Notes: a model not told the origin generated them from the letters alone. DNA of 27,347 nucleotides from DTBU01 sp964568845 (GCA_964568845.1 CAZMSC010000020.1:1-27347), one strand, 5' to 3'; counted from the first letter of the stretch, positions 16,587-24,623 are shown. Translations and numbers: made by a program.

Positions 16587-16928
16587 ATGTCAGAGCGGGA
16601 GGAGTCGAAGATTGAGGCTGTGAGGGACCCAAACTACCGCACTATCATAGTAAATGGAGTAATCGGCGGACATAGACCAGGGTTCTTCGAAGTCATCATA
16701 TACAGTGAGGAGATGATTGCAGAAGATTCTTTAGCAACACTTAGACCAGAGCCCTCTAAGGTCCGTATACGTCGAACGCTTCAATGTAGATTGATCATAG
16801 ATCCTGTTCAAGCTAAAAGCCTTGCTAAATGGTTAACCCATCATATATCAGAGTATGAGAAAACCTTCGGAAGAATAATCACACCGGATGAGATAAAGCC
16901 ACCGTCTACAAGAGGGCTATCCGTCTAA
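16587..16928 (+). CDS. DUF3467-family small protein
   Basis: The 113-residue protein fits DUF3467, a short domain found in bacteria and archaea. Visible hallmarks are a central beta region (NYRTIIVNGVIGG, GFFEVIIYSEE), RRTLQCRLIIDPVQAKSLAKWLTHHI and the closing YEKTFGRI, which matches the family pattern of R-I-x-x-P-x-x-A-K followed by Y-E-x-x-F-G. No function is known for the family. There is no signal peptide or membrane segment. ATG 16587 has no strong Shine-Dalgarno, and AT-rich elements at about 16550-16575 may provide the promoter. It is divergent from the ArsR-like gene with about 155 bases between, so shared control is possible. Confidence 0.75.
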   Translation: MSEREESKIEAVRDPNYRTIIVNGVIGGHRPGFFEVIIYSEEMIAEDSLATLRPEPSKVRIRRTLQCRLIIDPVQAKSLAKWLTHHISEYEKTFGRIITPDEIKPPSTRGLSV

Positions 16929-16983
16929 CCTTAATGTCTAAGGAAGACTTATAGACGTTTAAAGACATCTGGCTATTGTGCAA

Positions 16984-17367
16984 CTTCACATAGTCGTCCA
17001 ACTCCTACACCTACCTGTCGCTAGTGGGAAAGCTTAAGCCTGAATGGTTTAAGAAACGTGGTGAACGTATATGTTTTTAAATGTATGAACATGTCGAACT
17101 CATCTAGTAAAGGCATTAGGATGCTTGTTACAATACGTTGAAGTTTATATGGGTAGGTTTCTAGGGTTGAAGAGGAGTTTCTTCTATTAAGTAGCCCCCT
17201 ACTAGCTCGATAACCTATTCCTCACACCATACATAGCTGGTTCATCGGATAAGAGGAAGAGCATGCTCAATAGAGGAATAGTAATGGGGGTTTCAAATTA
17301 CATAGTTCTAGGCACACCTAGGGACAATATGATTGCGATGATTGAAATGATTAGAGAGAACAGATGA
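16984..17367 (+). pseudogene. Decayed D-2-hydroxyacid dehydrogenase (SerA-like) remnant
   Basis: No intact frame covers this 500-base stretch, but fragments in shifting frames follow the order of the dehydrogenase's C-terminal two thirds. HIVVQLLHLPV (16987-17019) resembles the 'D-V-V-x-L-H-L-P' strand. KLKPEWFKKRGE (about 17030-17067) resembles the 'I-N-x-E-x-F-x-x-M-K-x-G' helix. HLVKALG (about 17098-17118) resembles the region after the 'N-T-x-R-G' motif. VEEEFLLLSSPLLAR (17167-17211) resembles 'D-V-F-E-x-E-P...S-P-L-L'. The segment from LDNLFLTPYIAGSS (17206) to the TGA at 17365-17367 resembles 'L-D-N-V-x-L-T-P-H-I-A-G'. At least three frameshifts and several stops separate them. The last fragment alone is open for 53 codons. 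The identification is by eye only. Confidence 0.55.
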
Positions 17368-17429
17368 AAATCGCCAGTTAAATCTGAAAGGTGTAATTAA
17401 ATATTTGAGTCAAATCTGCTACTTGTAAT

Positions 17430-17435
17430 TGGTGG
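17430..17435 (+). promoter_or_regulatory. Ribosome binding site of the DUF4091 gene
   Basis: GGTGGG ends six bases before ATG 17442, a strong Shine-Dalgarno fixing this start. Confidence 0.6.
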
Positions 17436-17441
17436 GTTAAT

Positions 17442-19079
17442 ATGGGTTCTTTCGACGTATGGGTTCAAGATACTCTTACAAAGGTCTTCAGAGACTCCGC
17501 TAAGCCTGAAGATGCTGATAGCGAAGTAACTATAGATGCAGTTCGCAACGAGTATGAGGCTACTCAAATCGTAGTGAAACCTTTTGAAGATGTGGATTTG
17601 TTTAAAGCACGTGTCACCAGCCTTAGACATGAATCTAACGAGTACATGATAACGAAAATATATGTGCGGTTTGTAGGGTATGTGCCCGTTAAACGGAACA
17701 CCCCTAACACGCCTCTAGAAGAACTCGTTCGGAAGGCTCCTGACGTTTTCCCAGACCCATTACTTGAAGAAGAGGCTGTTAAACTGAAGAGAGGTGAAAA
17801 TCAACCGATCTGGTTAACAGTATACGTACCCAAGGATGCGCCGGCTGGAAACTACCATGGGGAATTAATGCTTAAAGGACAGGATGAGCGTACAGTGAAA
17901 GTTAATTTGAAAGTACATGATGTTATTCTCCCAGATAGAAGGACGCTTAAGCTTTCAAATTTCATAAGCCCATACAATATAAGTAAATTCTACAAAGTGA
18001 AGCTTTGGAGCGAGGAACATTGGGCTCTATTGAAGGCTTACGCACGGAACATGGCTGAGCACAGGCAGAGCAGTATAATAACTCCCATTTTAGAGTTAAC
18101 TAGAATCTTCAAAGGTGACGGCTTTTTAGAGTTCGACTTTCAGTTTTTAGACCGTTGGATCAACCTATTCAGGGAAGAGGGGGTTATAGGAATCGTAGAA
18201 GGAGGTTACTTAGCGGGTAGACCTCCTAGAACTGTTGAAGGCTGGTGGACTGTTCCGGAGTTCCTCTCAGCATCCTACCGTGTGTTAAATAAGGACGGTA
18301 GTCTCGCATATGTGCAGGAGCCTGTTAGAATATCTAGTCCAGTATTCGAAAACTTCATATCTCAGTTTATGCCAGCACTCCAGAACCACTTAGAAGAGAT
18401 AGGACTGTTGGATAACTACCTTCAACACATCGCAGATGAACCTATAGACCGTAACGCGGAAAGTTACAAGCATATAGTAAGTTTAGTTAGAAAATATGCT
18501 CCTAAGATAAAGACGATAGAGGCTTCAACCTGCAAGCAACTTGTAGACTACATTAACGTGGTGGTTCCACTACTAGACGACTACGACAGGAACATGACCT
18601 TCTACGAAGAACGTAAGAAGAGGGGTAATGAAGTCTGGTTTTACACGTGTTTATCCCCAACCGGGAGATATCCGAACAGGTTCATAGACTATTCGCTCGT
18701 AAAAGTTAGAATACTGCATTGGATAAACTTCAAGTATGGGCTTGAAGGATACCTACACTGGGGCTACAACTATTGGACGGAGAACCCGTTTGAAGACGTT
18801 GAAAACGAGCCGCATCATCCATTCCCACTACCTCCGGGAGACGCCTTTATAGTCTACCCTGGTAAATCTGGCCCCTTAGATTCGATAAGGTTTGAAGCTT
18901 TAAGAGACGGAGTTGAAGACTACGAGATGTTGAAATTGCTTGTAGAGAGGAAGAAGATGGACGAAGCCGTTGAGCTATGTAACCTAGCAGTTAAAAGCAT
19001 TACAGAATACGTTAGAGCACCTAAAGAGTTCCTCTCTATAAGATTGAAGCTCATAGATAGGCTTGAATCTGTAGGTTGA
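17442..19079 (+). CDS. DUF4091/GH123-like glycoside hydrolase family protein
   Basis: The 545-residue protein has an N-terminal beta-sandwich region (to about residue 160, including WLTVYVPKDAPAGNYHGEL, the usual lead-in of this family) and a TIM-barrel-like C-terminal part ending in the helical tail that follows RDGVEDYEML. The Asp-Glu pair D332-E333 in HIADEPID corresponds to the catalytic pair of GH123 beta-N-acetylgalactosaminidases, where Asp orients the substrate acetamido group. YLHWGYNYW near residue 445 lines the expected active site. No signal peptide is visible, so it is probably cytoplasmic. Adjacent GH130 and GH38 genes suggest a glycan-degradation locus. The true substrate is not known. 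Confidence 0.75.
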   Translation: MGSFDVWVQDTLTKVFRDSAKPEDADSEVTIDAVRNEYEATQIVVKPFEDVDLFKARVTSLRHESNEYMITKIYVRFVGYVPVKRNTPNTPLEELVRKAPDVFPDPLLEEEAVKLKRGENQPIWLTVYVPKDAPAGNYHGELMLKGQDERTVKVNLKVHDVILPDRRTLKLSNFISPYNISKFYKVKLWSEEHWALLKAYARNMAEHRQSSIITPILELTRIFKGDGFLEFDFQFLDRWINLFREEGVIGIVEGGYLAGRPPRTVEGWWTVPEFLSASYRVLNKDGSLAYVQEPVRISSPVFENFISQFMPALQNHLEEIGLLDNYLQHIADEPIDRNAESYKHIVSLVRKYAPKIKTIEASTCKQLVDYINVVVPLLDDYDRNMTFYEERKKRGNEVWFYTCLSPTGRYPNRFIDYSLVKVRILHWINFKYGLEGYLHWGYNYWTENPFEDVENEPHHPFPLPPGDAFIVYPGKSGPLDSIRFEALRDGVEDYEMLKLLVERKKMDEAVELCNLAVKSITEYVRAPKEFLSIRLKLIDRLESVG

Positions 19080-19163
19080 TTTCTACCATTGGTTGTAGCG
19101 TATAATCTCCTCTAGCGACTTTAAAAACTTCAATAAATGTCGAGAGACGGTAGAATCGTAGTT

Positions 19164-20225
19164 TCATATATATTTTTCCCTAACCCACTTCAATTGTTCC
19201 AATGCTTTATCAAGCTCTGTTGTGAAGAATCCTATTGCGTAATCGCTTACACCTCCAACCCATATCAGGATTTCCCCATATACCACCAAGCCGTTTCCAA
19301 ATATTACGAACGGTCTATCGCCGTATTCTTCGTTTAAACCCTTTGGAGCAAGCAGGTAATCGCTCACAGCTAAAAGTTTTCCTTCCCTATCGACAAGCGC
19401 TAACCCATTCCTATACGAGTAGTCTTCCCTATGAACTCCATGCCATCCAACTAGGTATTCGTTGGATGATATCTTAACGGCGTTTGTCGACCAGCCTACT
19501 TTCCACTCCCAATCTTCAAAGGGTAACACAGGTTCCATAGAATCTTCGTAGATAACTGCCTCCGGTAGGTTTACCATCCCCCTCCAGCAGGTTTCAACAT
19601 CCTTTATAAGTGGTCTGGTTAGTATTGCTGTTACATCGGCTTTCACGTCTATGAACGTTGAATCCTTGTTTGTTTTCGGTAGAAATAATTCACCATCCAG
19701 CGTTTTAATTTTAAAGTAGTTTCTCAAAGTGCAGTTGTAGTATTCATCTAACCTACTGTATGCTTGAACTATCGCCGTGTTAAGCTTACCGTTTTCAGGT
19801 AAATATCCATACCCGGTGTATAGGATTATCAGATCATTATCTACTTTAAACACACGTGCATCCTCACATCCTCTAAATTCCCACAGCATTTTAGGCCATA
19901 GTATGATCTCTGCGTGAACTGGAAGGTCTACTTTCCCATTCATCAAATCTTCAACGTTTAGTTTGAAGACTCCAATGCTAGAAGTATATGTGTAGTAGTC
20001 GAAGATGATCCTCGGGAAGACGATCAACGTTTCACCATCCAGCAGCGCTCCAGGGTTAAACACCATCTTAGGACGTTTCCTCAAATAGTTCTCCACCAGA
20101 ATATCCTGCTCTGAAACTATGTACAGCCTCCTAGTGAAAATATCGTTTACCTCGTTTCTTCTAACACCATGAGATGATTTTAGAAAATCTACAGCCTTCA
20201 AGTAAAGCCTACTTTCAGCCTTCAA
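19164..20225 (-). CDS. GH130-family glycoside phosphorylase/hydrolase (mannoside type)
   Basis: The 353-residue product fits the five-bladed propeller GH130 family: FNPGALLD (residues 56-63), the GCEDARV motif with the family's catalytic Asp region (119-125), IILYTGYGYL, GWHGVHREDYSYRNGLALVD, and a closing GDRPFVIFGNG...IWVGGVSDYAIGFF. GH130 enzymes usually phosphorolyse beta-1,4 or beta-1,2 mannosides, and some hydrolyse them. The start is TTG 20225, since an in-frame TGA lies just upstream and no ATG occurs until residue 54; no Shine-Dalgarno is seen. It is divergent from the GH38 alpha-mannosidase, supporting a mannose-containing substrate. No export signal is visible. Confidence 0.75.
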   Translation of the reverse strand: MKAESRLYLKAVDFLKSSHGVRRNEVNDIFTRRLYIVSEQDILVENYLRKRPKMVFNPGALLDGETLIVFPRIIFDYYTYTSSIGVFKLNVEDLMNGKVDLPVHAEIILWPKMLWEFRGCEDARVFKVDNDLIILYTGYGYLPENGKLNTAIVQAYSRLDEYYNCTLRNYFKIKTLDGELFLPKTNKDSTFIDVKADVTAILTRPLIKDVETCWRGMVNLPEAVIYEDSMEPVLPFEDWEWKVGWSTNAVKISSNEYLVGWHGVHREDYSYRNGLALVDREGKLLAVSDYLLAPKGLNEEYGDRPFVIFGNGLVVYGEILIWVGGVSDYAIGFFTTELDKALEQLKWVREKYI

Positions 20226-20386
20226 AGCTACTGTTAAATATCATGCTGGGAAGCTTAAACGTATCTACGCGAAGTATGATGGACTTTAAACGAACCCCAA
20301 TTTTTTAGGAATTTTAATACAGCTTCTTCCGGAACCATAAGCTTTTATGTGGATACCGCAGACATAGTATGTGCTGGTGGATGGTT
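20226..20386. promoter_or_regulatory. Divergent promoter region between GH130 and GH38 genes
   Basis: Rightward, a TATA-like CTTTTATG (20342-20349) would place transcription near 20370, leaving GGTGG (20375-20379) as a ribosome binding site for ATG 20387. Leftward, AT-rich ACGTTTAAGC near 20258 may serve the GH130 gene. No clear operator was noticed. Confidence 0.4.
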
Positions 20387-22921
20387 ATGGCTAGGTGGCA
20401 TTTAATAGGGCATGCCCATATAGACGCTGAATGGCTTTGGACGTTTAAAGAGACGCTTGAAGTCTGTAGGGAGACGTTTAACTCGGTGTTGAATTTCATG
20501 AAGGAATATCCAGGATTTACATTCTGCCAGAGTAGTGCATGCTACTATGAGTCTATGGAGAAGCTCTACCCTGAAATCTTTGAAGAAATTAGGAAGAGGG
20601 TTGAGGAGGGCCGTTGGGAAGTTGTCGGCGGCTCATGGGTTGAGTTTGACGCCAACATGCCTTCAGGTGAATCTCTGGCGAGGCAGTTCCTCTACGGTCA
20701 GAGGTATTTTAAAGAGAAGTTTGGATTCTACGTTGAAGTAGGCTGGCTACCAGATAGCTTCGGGTTTGCTTGGACTCTACCTCAGATAATGGCGAAATCC
20801 GGTATAAAGTACTTTTTAACTCAGAAAATGTCTTGGAACGACACGGTCTACTACCCGTTTAGCGTATTCTTATGGGAGTCACCTGATGGAACTAGAATAC
20901 TTTCACACCAAACTCTGGGAAGTTACAGTGAAGAGATTAGAAATGAGAACATCGGGCGTTTTAACAGACAATCTATGATGCTTAAAAGCCTCCACGGTAT
21001 TGAAGACCTACTTATACTGTACGGTGTTGGAGATCACGGCGGAGGCCCTAGGAAGAGAGACTTAGAGACGATATCTAAGTGGGTTAAAAGTGCGGGTCTA
21101 CCAGCTGAGGTGTGTAACACTAGAGCTATAGACTATTTTAAAATGCTTGAACAGTATCTGGGTAAGGCTAGTATTCCAGTAATCTCAGATGAGCTATACC
21201 TGCAATTCCACAGAGGAGTCTACACTACACAGTCTAGGTTTAAGCAGATTAATAGGAGGTCTGAGGTTTTAATAGATGAAGTCGAGAGGCTCTCTCTGAT
21301 CGCAAACATTATGGGTGGAGAGTATCCGAGAGATGATCTGCGAAGGTTCTGGAAGAAGATAATGTTGCATCAATTCCACGATACTATGTCAGGCTCAGGC
21401 ATACGGGAGGTGTATGAAGACTGTGAGAAGGATTTCAGGGAGATTTTAGAATTCTCATCGAAAGCCCTATCAAGGGCTTTAAAAACAATAGCCTCTAAAG
21501 TCGATACGCAGGGGGACGGTGTACCCCTACTCGTATTTAATCCCCTGTCTTGGAGTAGGAGAGACGTGGTGGAAGTCGAACTGGCCAATATCAAAGGGCC
21601 ATTCGAGCTCTTAGACTCTATGGGTGTAAGCGTTCCAATTCAACTGATAGAAGATGACAAAAAGATGCTTTTTATCGCCGAAACTCCATCGTTAGGCTAC
21701 GCAGTCTACAGGTTTAAACCCTTGGAATCTTGGAAAAACTATCAAACGGACGTTAAAGTATGTGAACGCGACGGTAAAATACTGCTTGAAAACTCCAAGG
21801 TTAAACTGTCCATAGATAGGAGGACTGGCATAATAGAGGAGCTTTACGATAAAGAGCTTAGGTTAAACTTCATAGGCCGTGGAGGCGTTAGAGTTCAAGT
21901 TTTTGAAGATTATCCATATCCGGGTAGGAGGACACTATTCTACGATTTCGACGCCGCTGGCTTCGACGCCTGGGAAGTCTACATATACACTCAGCCGGGT
22001 GGTGTAAAATACGTCGATCTTAACGAAGCCGAAGAAGTTAAAGTTTTAGAGAACGGTCCAGTTAGGGCTACGGTATCTGTCAAGTATAGGTTTAAACAGG
22101 AGGGTAGAGAAGACTCTACCTTCACGATACACATTAAATTATGCTCAGATTCGCCCATGGTCCGCATGGACTTTGAAGCCGATTGGCATGCGGCGCACAG
22201 AATGGCTAAGTTAACCGTACCGTTCAGCTTCCAGAGCGACTATACGACTTGCGAAATACCATATGGGTATATTAAACGTAGAAGCCCCCTATCTCCAGAT
22301 GCGACACTCTACGAGAGAGCTAAGTATGAAGCACCATGTCAGAAATGGGTGGATTATACGTCTGAGGATGGGGAATACGGCTTATCCATACTGAACGATT
22401 CTAAGTACGGTTATGATCAAGCTGGCAACGCCGTTAGAATGTCTCTACTCAGAAGTCCGAGGTATCCTCCTAGGTGGGGTGAGCCTTGGGAAGCCTTCAC
22501 CCAGAGGGAGGAGATAGCGGATCAAGGACTACATAAGTTCAGTTTCATACTATATCCGCATAGTGGATGCTGGAGGTCTGCTCAAACGGTGAGGAAGGCT
22601 TATGAATTCAACTACCCGTTGATTGCAGTATTTGAAGAGAGGCACGCTGGGAGTCTACCTGGAACATTCTCATTTCTCGAAGTTAAGCCTGAGAGTATAG
22701 TAGTAACTGCTCTTAAGAAAGCCGAAGACTGTGAAGACGCAATAATTCTAAGGTTTTACGAGGCCCATAGCAGTGACGTCAAAGCTAGTGTGGTAAGTTT
22801 TTGGAAGCCAAGAGAAACGTACGAAGTAGATATACTTGAAAGAGAAATAGGCAAAATTGAAGACACGTCTGGAATACGGGTTTCACGTAATGAAATTAAA
22901 ACGTTGAAATTTAAATTGTAA
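20387..22921 (+). CDS. GH38 alpha-mannosidase
   Basis: The protein is 844 residues from ATG 20387 (an in-frame ATG at 20369 would add six). It has the GH38 catalytic domain: a zinc-binding HLIGHAHIDAEWLW at the N-terminus, the nucleophile Asp in GWLPDSFGFAW (D123), and the second metal His region in LHQFHDTMSGSG. A beta-rich C-terminal half follows (DFEADWHAAHRMAKL). GH38 enzymes release alpha-linked mannose, and cytoplasmic prokaryotic forms act on small oligosaccharides. GGTGG at 20375-20379 favours ATG 20387. No signal peptide is present. Together with GH130 and the DUF4091 protein it forms an intracellular mannoside/glycan-processing group without a transporter in view. Confidence 0.9.
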   Translation: MARWHLIGHAHIDAEWLWTFKETLEVCRETFNSVLNFMKEYPGFTFCQSSACYYESMEKLYPEIFEEIRKRVEEGRWEVVGGSWVEFDANMPSGESLARQFLYGQRYFKEKFGFYVEVGWLPDSFGFAWTLPQIMAKSGIKYFLTQKMSWNDTVYYPFSVFLWESPDGTRILSHQTLGSYSEEIRNENIGRFNRQSMMLKSLHGIEDLLILYGVGDHGGGPRKRDLETISKWVKSAGLPAEVCNTRAIDYFKMLEQYLGKASIPVISDELYLQFHRGVYTTQSRFKQINRRSEVLIDEVERLSLIANIMGGEYPRDDLRRFWKKIMLHQFHDTMSGSGIREVYEDCEKDFREILEFSSKALSRALKTIASKVDTQGDGVPLLVFNPLSWSRRDVVEVELANIKGPFELLDSMGVSVPIQLIEDDKKMLFIAETPSLGYAVYRFKPLESWKNYQTDVKVCERDGKILLENSKVKLSIDRRTGIIEELYDKELRLNFIGRGGVRVQVFEDYPYPGRRTLFYDFDAAGFDAWEVYIYTQPGGVKYVDLNEAEEVKVLENGPVRATVSVKYRFKQEGREDSTFTIHIKLCSDSPMVRMDFEADWHAAHRMAKLTVPFSFQSDYTTCEIPYGYIKRRSPLSPDATLYERAKYEAPCQKWVDYTSEDGEYGLSILNDSKYGYDQAGNAVRMSLLRSPRYPPRWGEPWEAFTQREEIADQGLHKFSFILYPHSGCWRSAQTVRKAYEFNYPLIAVFEERHAGSLPGTFSFLEVKPESIVVTALKKAEDCEDAIILRFYEAHSSDVKASVVSFWKPRETYEVDILEREIGKIEDTSGIRVSRNEIKTLKFKL

Positions 22922-22983
22922 AGCCATAGGTTTGAAGAATCTCAGTAAAATCAACTATCCCCTAGACTTCTGGACGTTGATAG

Positions 22984-23079
22984 TTATGGACTAAAATTAT
23001 AGCTTTCTTTCTTCTTCAACTTGAGGATTTTTCTCTAGATCTCAGAGACATCTACGAATTCCCCTTCCTTCAATAACAT
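22984..23079 (-). pseudogene. Decayed mini-ORF behind an operator and TATA box
   Basis: On the minus strand, ATG 23079 opens a frame reading MLLKEGEFVDVSEI, then TAG (23035-23037), then RKILKLKKKESYNFSP and TAA (22984-22986). A TATA-like CTTTATAAGG (23107-23116) lies about 32 bases upstream, and a copy of the sulfur-region palindrome covers the start. The setting is that of a leaderless promoter, but the 31-codon frame is interrupted and not recognised. It may be the stub of a lost gene or an RNA. Confidence 0.3.
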
Positions 23080-23085
23080 CGTTAT
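23073..23085. promoter_or_regulatory. Sulfur-region palindrome, copy 1 (ATAACA-T-CGTTAT)
   Basis: It matches the shared palindrome ATAACA-N-TGTTAT at 12 of 13 positions, and with flanks (23072-23086) it is AATAAC-ATC-GTTATT. It covers the predicted leftward transcription start of the mini-ORF at 23079. Confidence 0.5.
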
Positions 23086-23137
23086 TAATCTTTAACGCAT
23101 TGAAGGCCTTATAAAGATTCTTTTGAGAAAATATCTT

Positions 23138-23404
23138 TCAACCGCCGACTATAGGTGGTAATATAGTGACTTCCACGTTTTCTCCCTTCAACCTAGTGTT
23201 TAAGCTTGCATGCTTACCTGAAACAAGTACTATTAACATTTGCAGATGCGTATTTATGAAAATGCTTGTATATGCAGGCGTCCCATCAACCAGTTTAAGT
23301 TTCATAAGAGCCTCCTGAACGGTAATGCCTTCCTCCGCATCTAAACTTACCTCTTCTCCAAAGTAGTTGGCGAGATTTCCGTAGAATTTAAACAAAACTT
23401 TCAT
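23138..23404 (-). CDS. MoaD/ThiS-like beta-grasp sulfur carrier protein
   Basis: The 88-residue protein begins MKVLFKFYGNLANYFGEEV and ends ILPPIVGG. The diglycine C-terminus, the size and the KVLFKFYGNLA first strand are those of ubiquitin-like MoaD/ThiS/SAMP proteins, which are adenylated and thiocarboxylated on the last Gly to carry sulfur. The FYG-x-L start favours MoaD/SAMP over ThiS. The nearby cysteine desulfurase and Thi4 suggest a role in sulfur delivery, but molybdopterin or protein modification is equally possible. It starts with ATG 23404, with a TATA-like element about 36 bases upstream and a sulfur-region palindrome at 23426-23438. No activating E1 enzyme gene is in the window. 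Confidence 0.8.
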   Translation of the reverse strand: MKVLFKFYGNLANYFGEEVSLDAEEGITVQEALMKLKLVDGTPAYTSIFINTHLQMLIVLVSGKHASLNTRLKGENVEVTILPPIVGG

Positions 23405-23425
23405 AGGCTTCTACACGGTGTACAT

Positions 23426-23438
23426 AACATTGTTATTA
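23426..23438. promoter_or_regulatory. Sulfur-region palindrome, copy 2 (ATAACA-T-TGTTAT), perfect
   Basis: It is a perfect 13-base palindrome, 22-34 bases upstream of the MoaD/ThiS-like start on the minus strand. It overlaps the downstream edge of that gene's TATA-like TTTAATAATA (23436-23445). Confidence 0.6.
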
Positions 23439-23479
23439 TTAAACCTTTCGAGAATGGTTGACATAGTGGCTCATCCAGT

Positions 23480-23499
23480 CTAAAAAAAGCCTTTTTTAG
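23480..23499. terminator. AT-rich 8-base-pair hairpin
   Basis: CTAAAAAA (23480-23487) and TTTTTTAG (23492-23499) are perfect inverted arms around AGCC. The T run in either direction could end transcription, or the site could be an operator. It lies between two genes pointing apart, so a terminator role is not obvious. Confidence 0.3.
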
Positions 23500-23654
23500 T
23501 AACCAGTTTTCTTATGCTAATACCTCCTTTGAGATAGCGCCTCCAGCACTATAGGTACCCGTTTTATAGTGAGACTGGCAAATACCTTGAAAGCTTTCTA
23601 TTTCCACAATTTATATTTTCGAAAAGGTCTGAAAAGGCTAAAGAGGATTTTTAA

Positions 23655-23669
23655 CCTTAAGTTTTAAGG
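23655..23669. promoter_or_regulatory. Palindrome CCTTAA-GTT-TTAAGG before the retropepsin-like gene
   Basis: It is a perfect 6-base inverted repeat with a 3-base spacer, lying between a TATA-like TTTTTAACC (about 23649-23656) and ATG 23679. It differs from the ATAACA-N-TGTTAT palindrome and may be a separate operator. Confidence 0.35.
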
Positions 23670-23678
23670 AATTATACG

Positions 23679-23939
23679 ATGGGTCATATAGAAGTTGAGG
23701 TTGGAATTGGAGACCTAGATGGGGAGAAGCTTATCAAGGTTAAGGCTCTAGTCAATACTGAAGCTATGTTTACCGTAATCCCGGAGAGCATTGTCAAAGA
23801 GCTCAACCTTACACTTACTGGCGAGAAACTAAGGGTTTCTACAGCTAAAGGTTATGGTGAACTAGACTTAACACATGTCATTCTAGAAATTGACGGTAAG
23901 AAGAGGATAATGCCCACTCTACCGATAAATTTGGCTTAA
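23679..23939 (+). CDS. Degenerate clan AA (retropepsin-like) aspartyl protease-fold protein
   Basis: The 86-residue protein has the start of a single-domain retropepsin-like fold, including ALVNTEAMFTVIPESIVKEL and the following strands (LRVSTAKGYGELDL, VILEIDGKK). In active members the motif is V-D-T-G-A; here it is V25-N26-T27-E28-A29, so the catalytic Asp and the Gly are both replaced and protease activity is unlikely. The C-terminal part that usually carries L-L-G-x-x-x-L-E is absent: the frame ends at PTLPINLA. The protein is therefore shortened by about 30 residues compared with typical 110-120-residue members. ATG 23679 lies about 27 bases behind a TATA-like element. It may be a relic, or a structural protein that kept only part of the fold. 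Confidence 0.6.
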   Translation: MGHIEVEVGIGDLDGEKLIKVKALVNTEAMFTVIPESIVKELNLTLTGEKLRVSTAKGYGELDLTHVILEIDGKKRIMPTLPINLA

Positions 23940-23940
23940 C

Positions 23941-23958
23941 CTTCCTAAGATGGAAGGC
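23941..23958 (+). terminator. Hairpin after the retropepsin-like gene
   Basis: CCTTCC and GGAAGG form a 6-base-pair stem with a 6-base loop directly behind the stop codon. There is no T tract after it, so it is only a weak terminator candidate. Confidence 0.25.
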
Positions 23959-24095
23959 TTCTGATCGCGGTATTCTCCGGATAACAACATATGTGGAACT
24001 GAAGAGTTTAAAGGGCTTTATCACAACATGCTTCTAAACGGGAGAAGAGTATTCCTTAATGAAGGGTTTAAATAAAGATCAACGATGTAGATGTG

Positions 24096-24533
24096 TTATT
24101 GGTCCTTCCACTTGTAACCAGAGGATGGAAACTCCGCTCTAAGCATGGAGAGAGGGATGTTTACCTCAGGCTCTACGGCTGAAATATGTATCATGCATCC
24201 GCCCAAAAGCAACATATGCTTAGAAGTTTTAGGTGGAAGAGGTCTTCCAGTAAGCCCAGCTTTAACAATCAAACTCTTGGAAATTAAGCCTTTGCCTCTC
24301 CATGGAAACACCAATACTTGCGGTGAAGAGTAGTCTATAGGGAGGCAAGGTACTTTATCACAGTTTAAAATTTCTAAAGCCTTCACTCGATGATGGCCGT
24401 CGAGTATAACATATGTTTTACGATCGATCACAATACCTCTCTTAAGGACGCCGTCGCCATCCATGGATTTTATTAAACGGTTCAACTTCTTCAAATTCAC
24501 GTCTTCATGAGGCTTCAGTAAGTTTATCGGCAT
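24096..24533 (-). CDS. SerK/ParB-like domain protein, possible free serine kinase
   Basis: The protein of about 145 residues has a ParB/Srx-like fold: INLLKPHEDV, a helix, then VILDGHHRVKALEILNC (the D-G-H-H-R nucleotide-binding motif, about residues 45-49) and, later, LTGRPLPPKTSKHML. The last segment resembles, from memory, the S-P-K-T-T-R-H stretch near the end of Thermococcus SerK, the ADP-dependent serine kinase that makes O-phosphoserine for cysteine synthesis. This protein is shorter and lacks the large insertion of SerK. No helix-turn-helix is seen, so a chromosome-partition role is unlikely. ATG 24533 was chosen; TTG 24536 precedes it and a stop lies 12 codons further up. It is divergent from a cysteine desulfurase, which fits sulfur metabolism. 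Confidence 0.6.
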   Translation of the reverse strand: MPINLLKPHEDVNLKKLNRLIKSMDGDGVLKRGIVIDRKTYVILDGHHRVKALEILNCDKVPCLPIDYSSPQVLVFPWRGKGLISKSLIVKAGLTGRPLPPKTSKHMLLLGGCMIHISAVEPEVNIPLSMLRAEFPSSGYKWKDQ

Positions 24534-24623
24534 CAACTTAAGCTTGGCATTATTTGCATTTTGCCATATTTTCTAGTCGGCTTGCTTTCTTGGAGGATTT
24601 TCCGACGCATCTATTAAAAGTTT

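Noticed and set aside
24405..24418. ATAACATATGTTTT inside the SerK-like gene as a further regulon palindrome
   Set aside because: The spacer is two bases instead of one, it lies inside coding sequence and it is not near a promoter.
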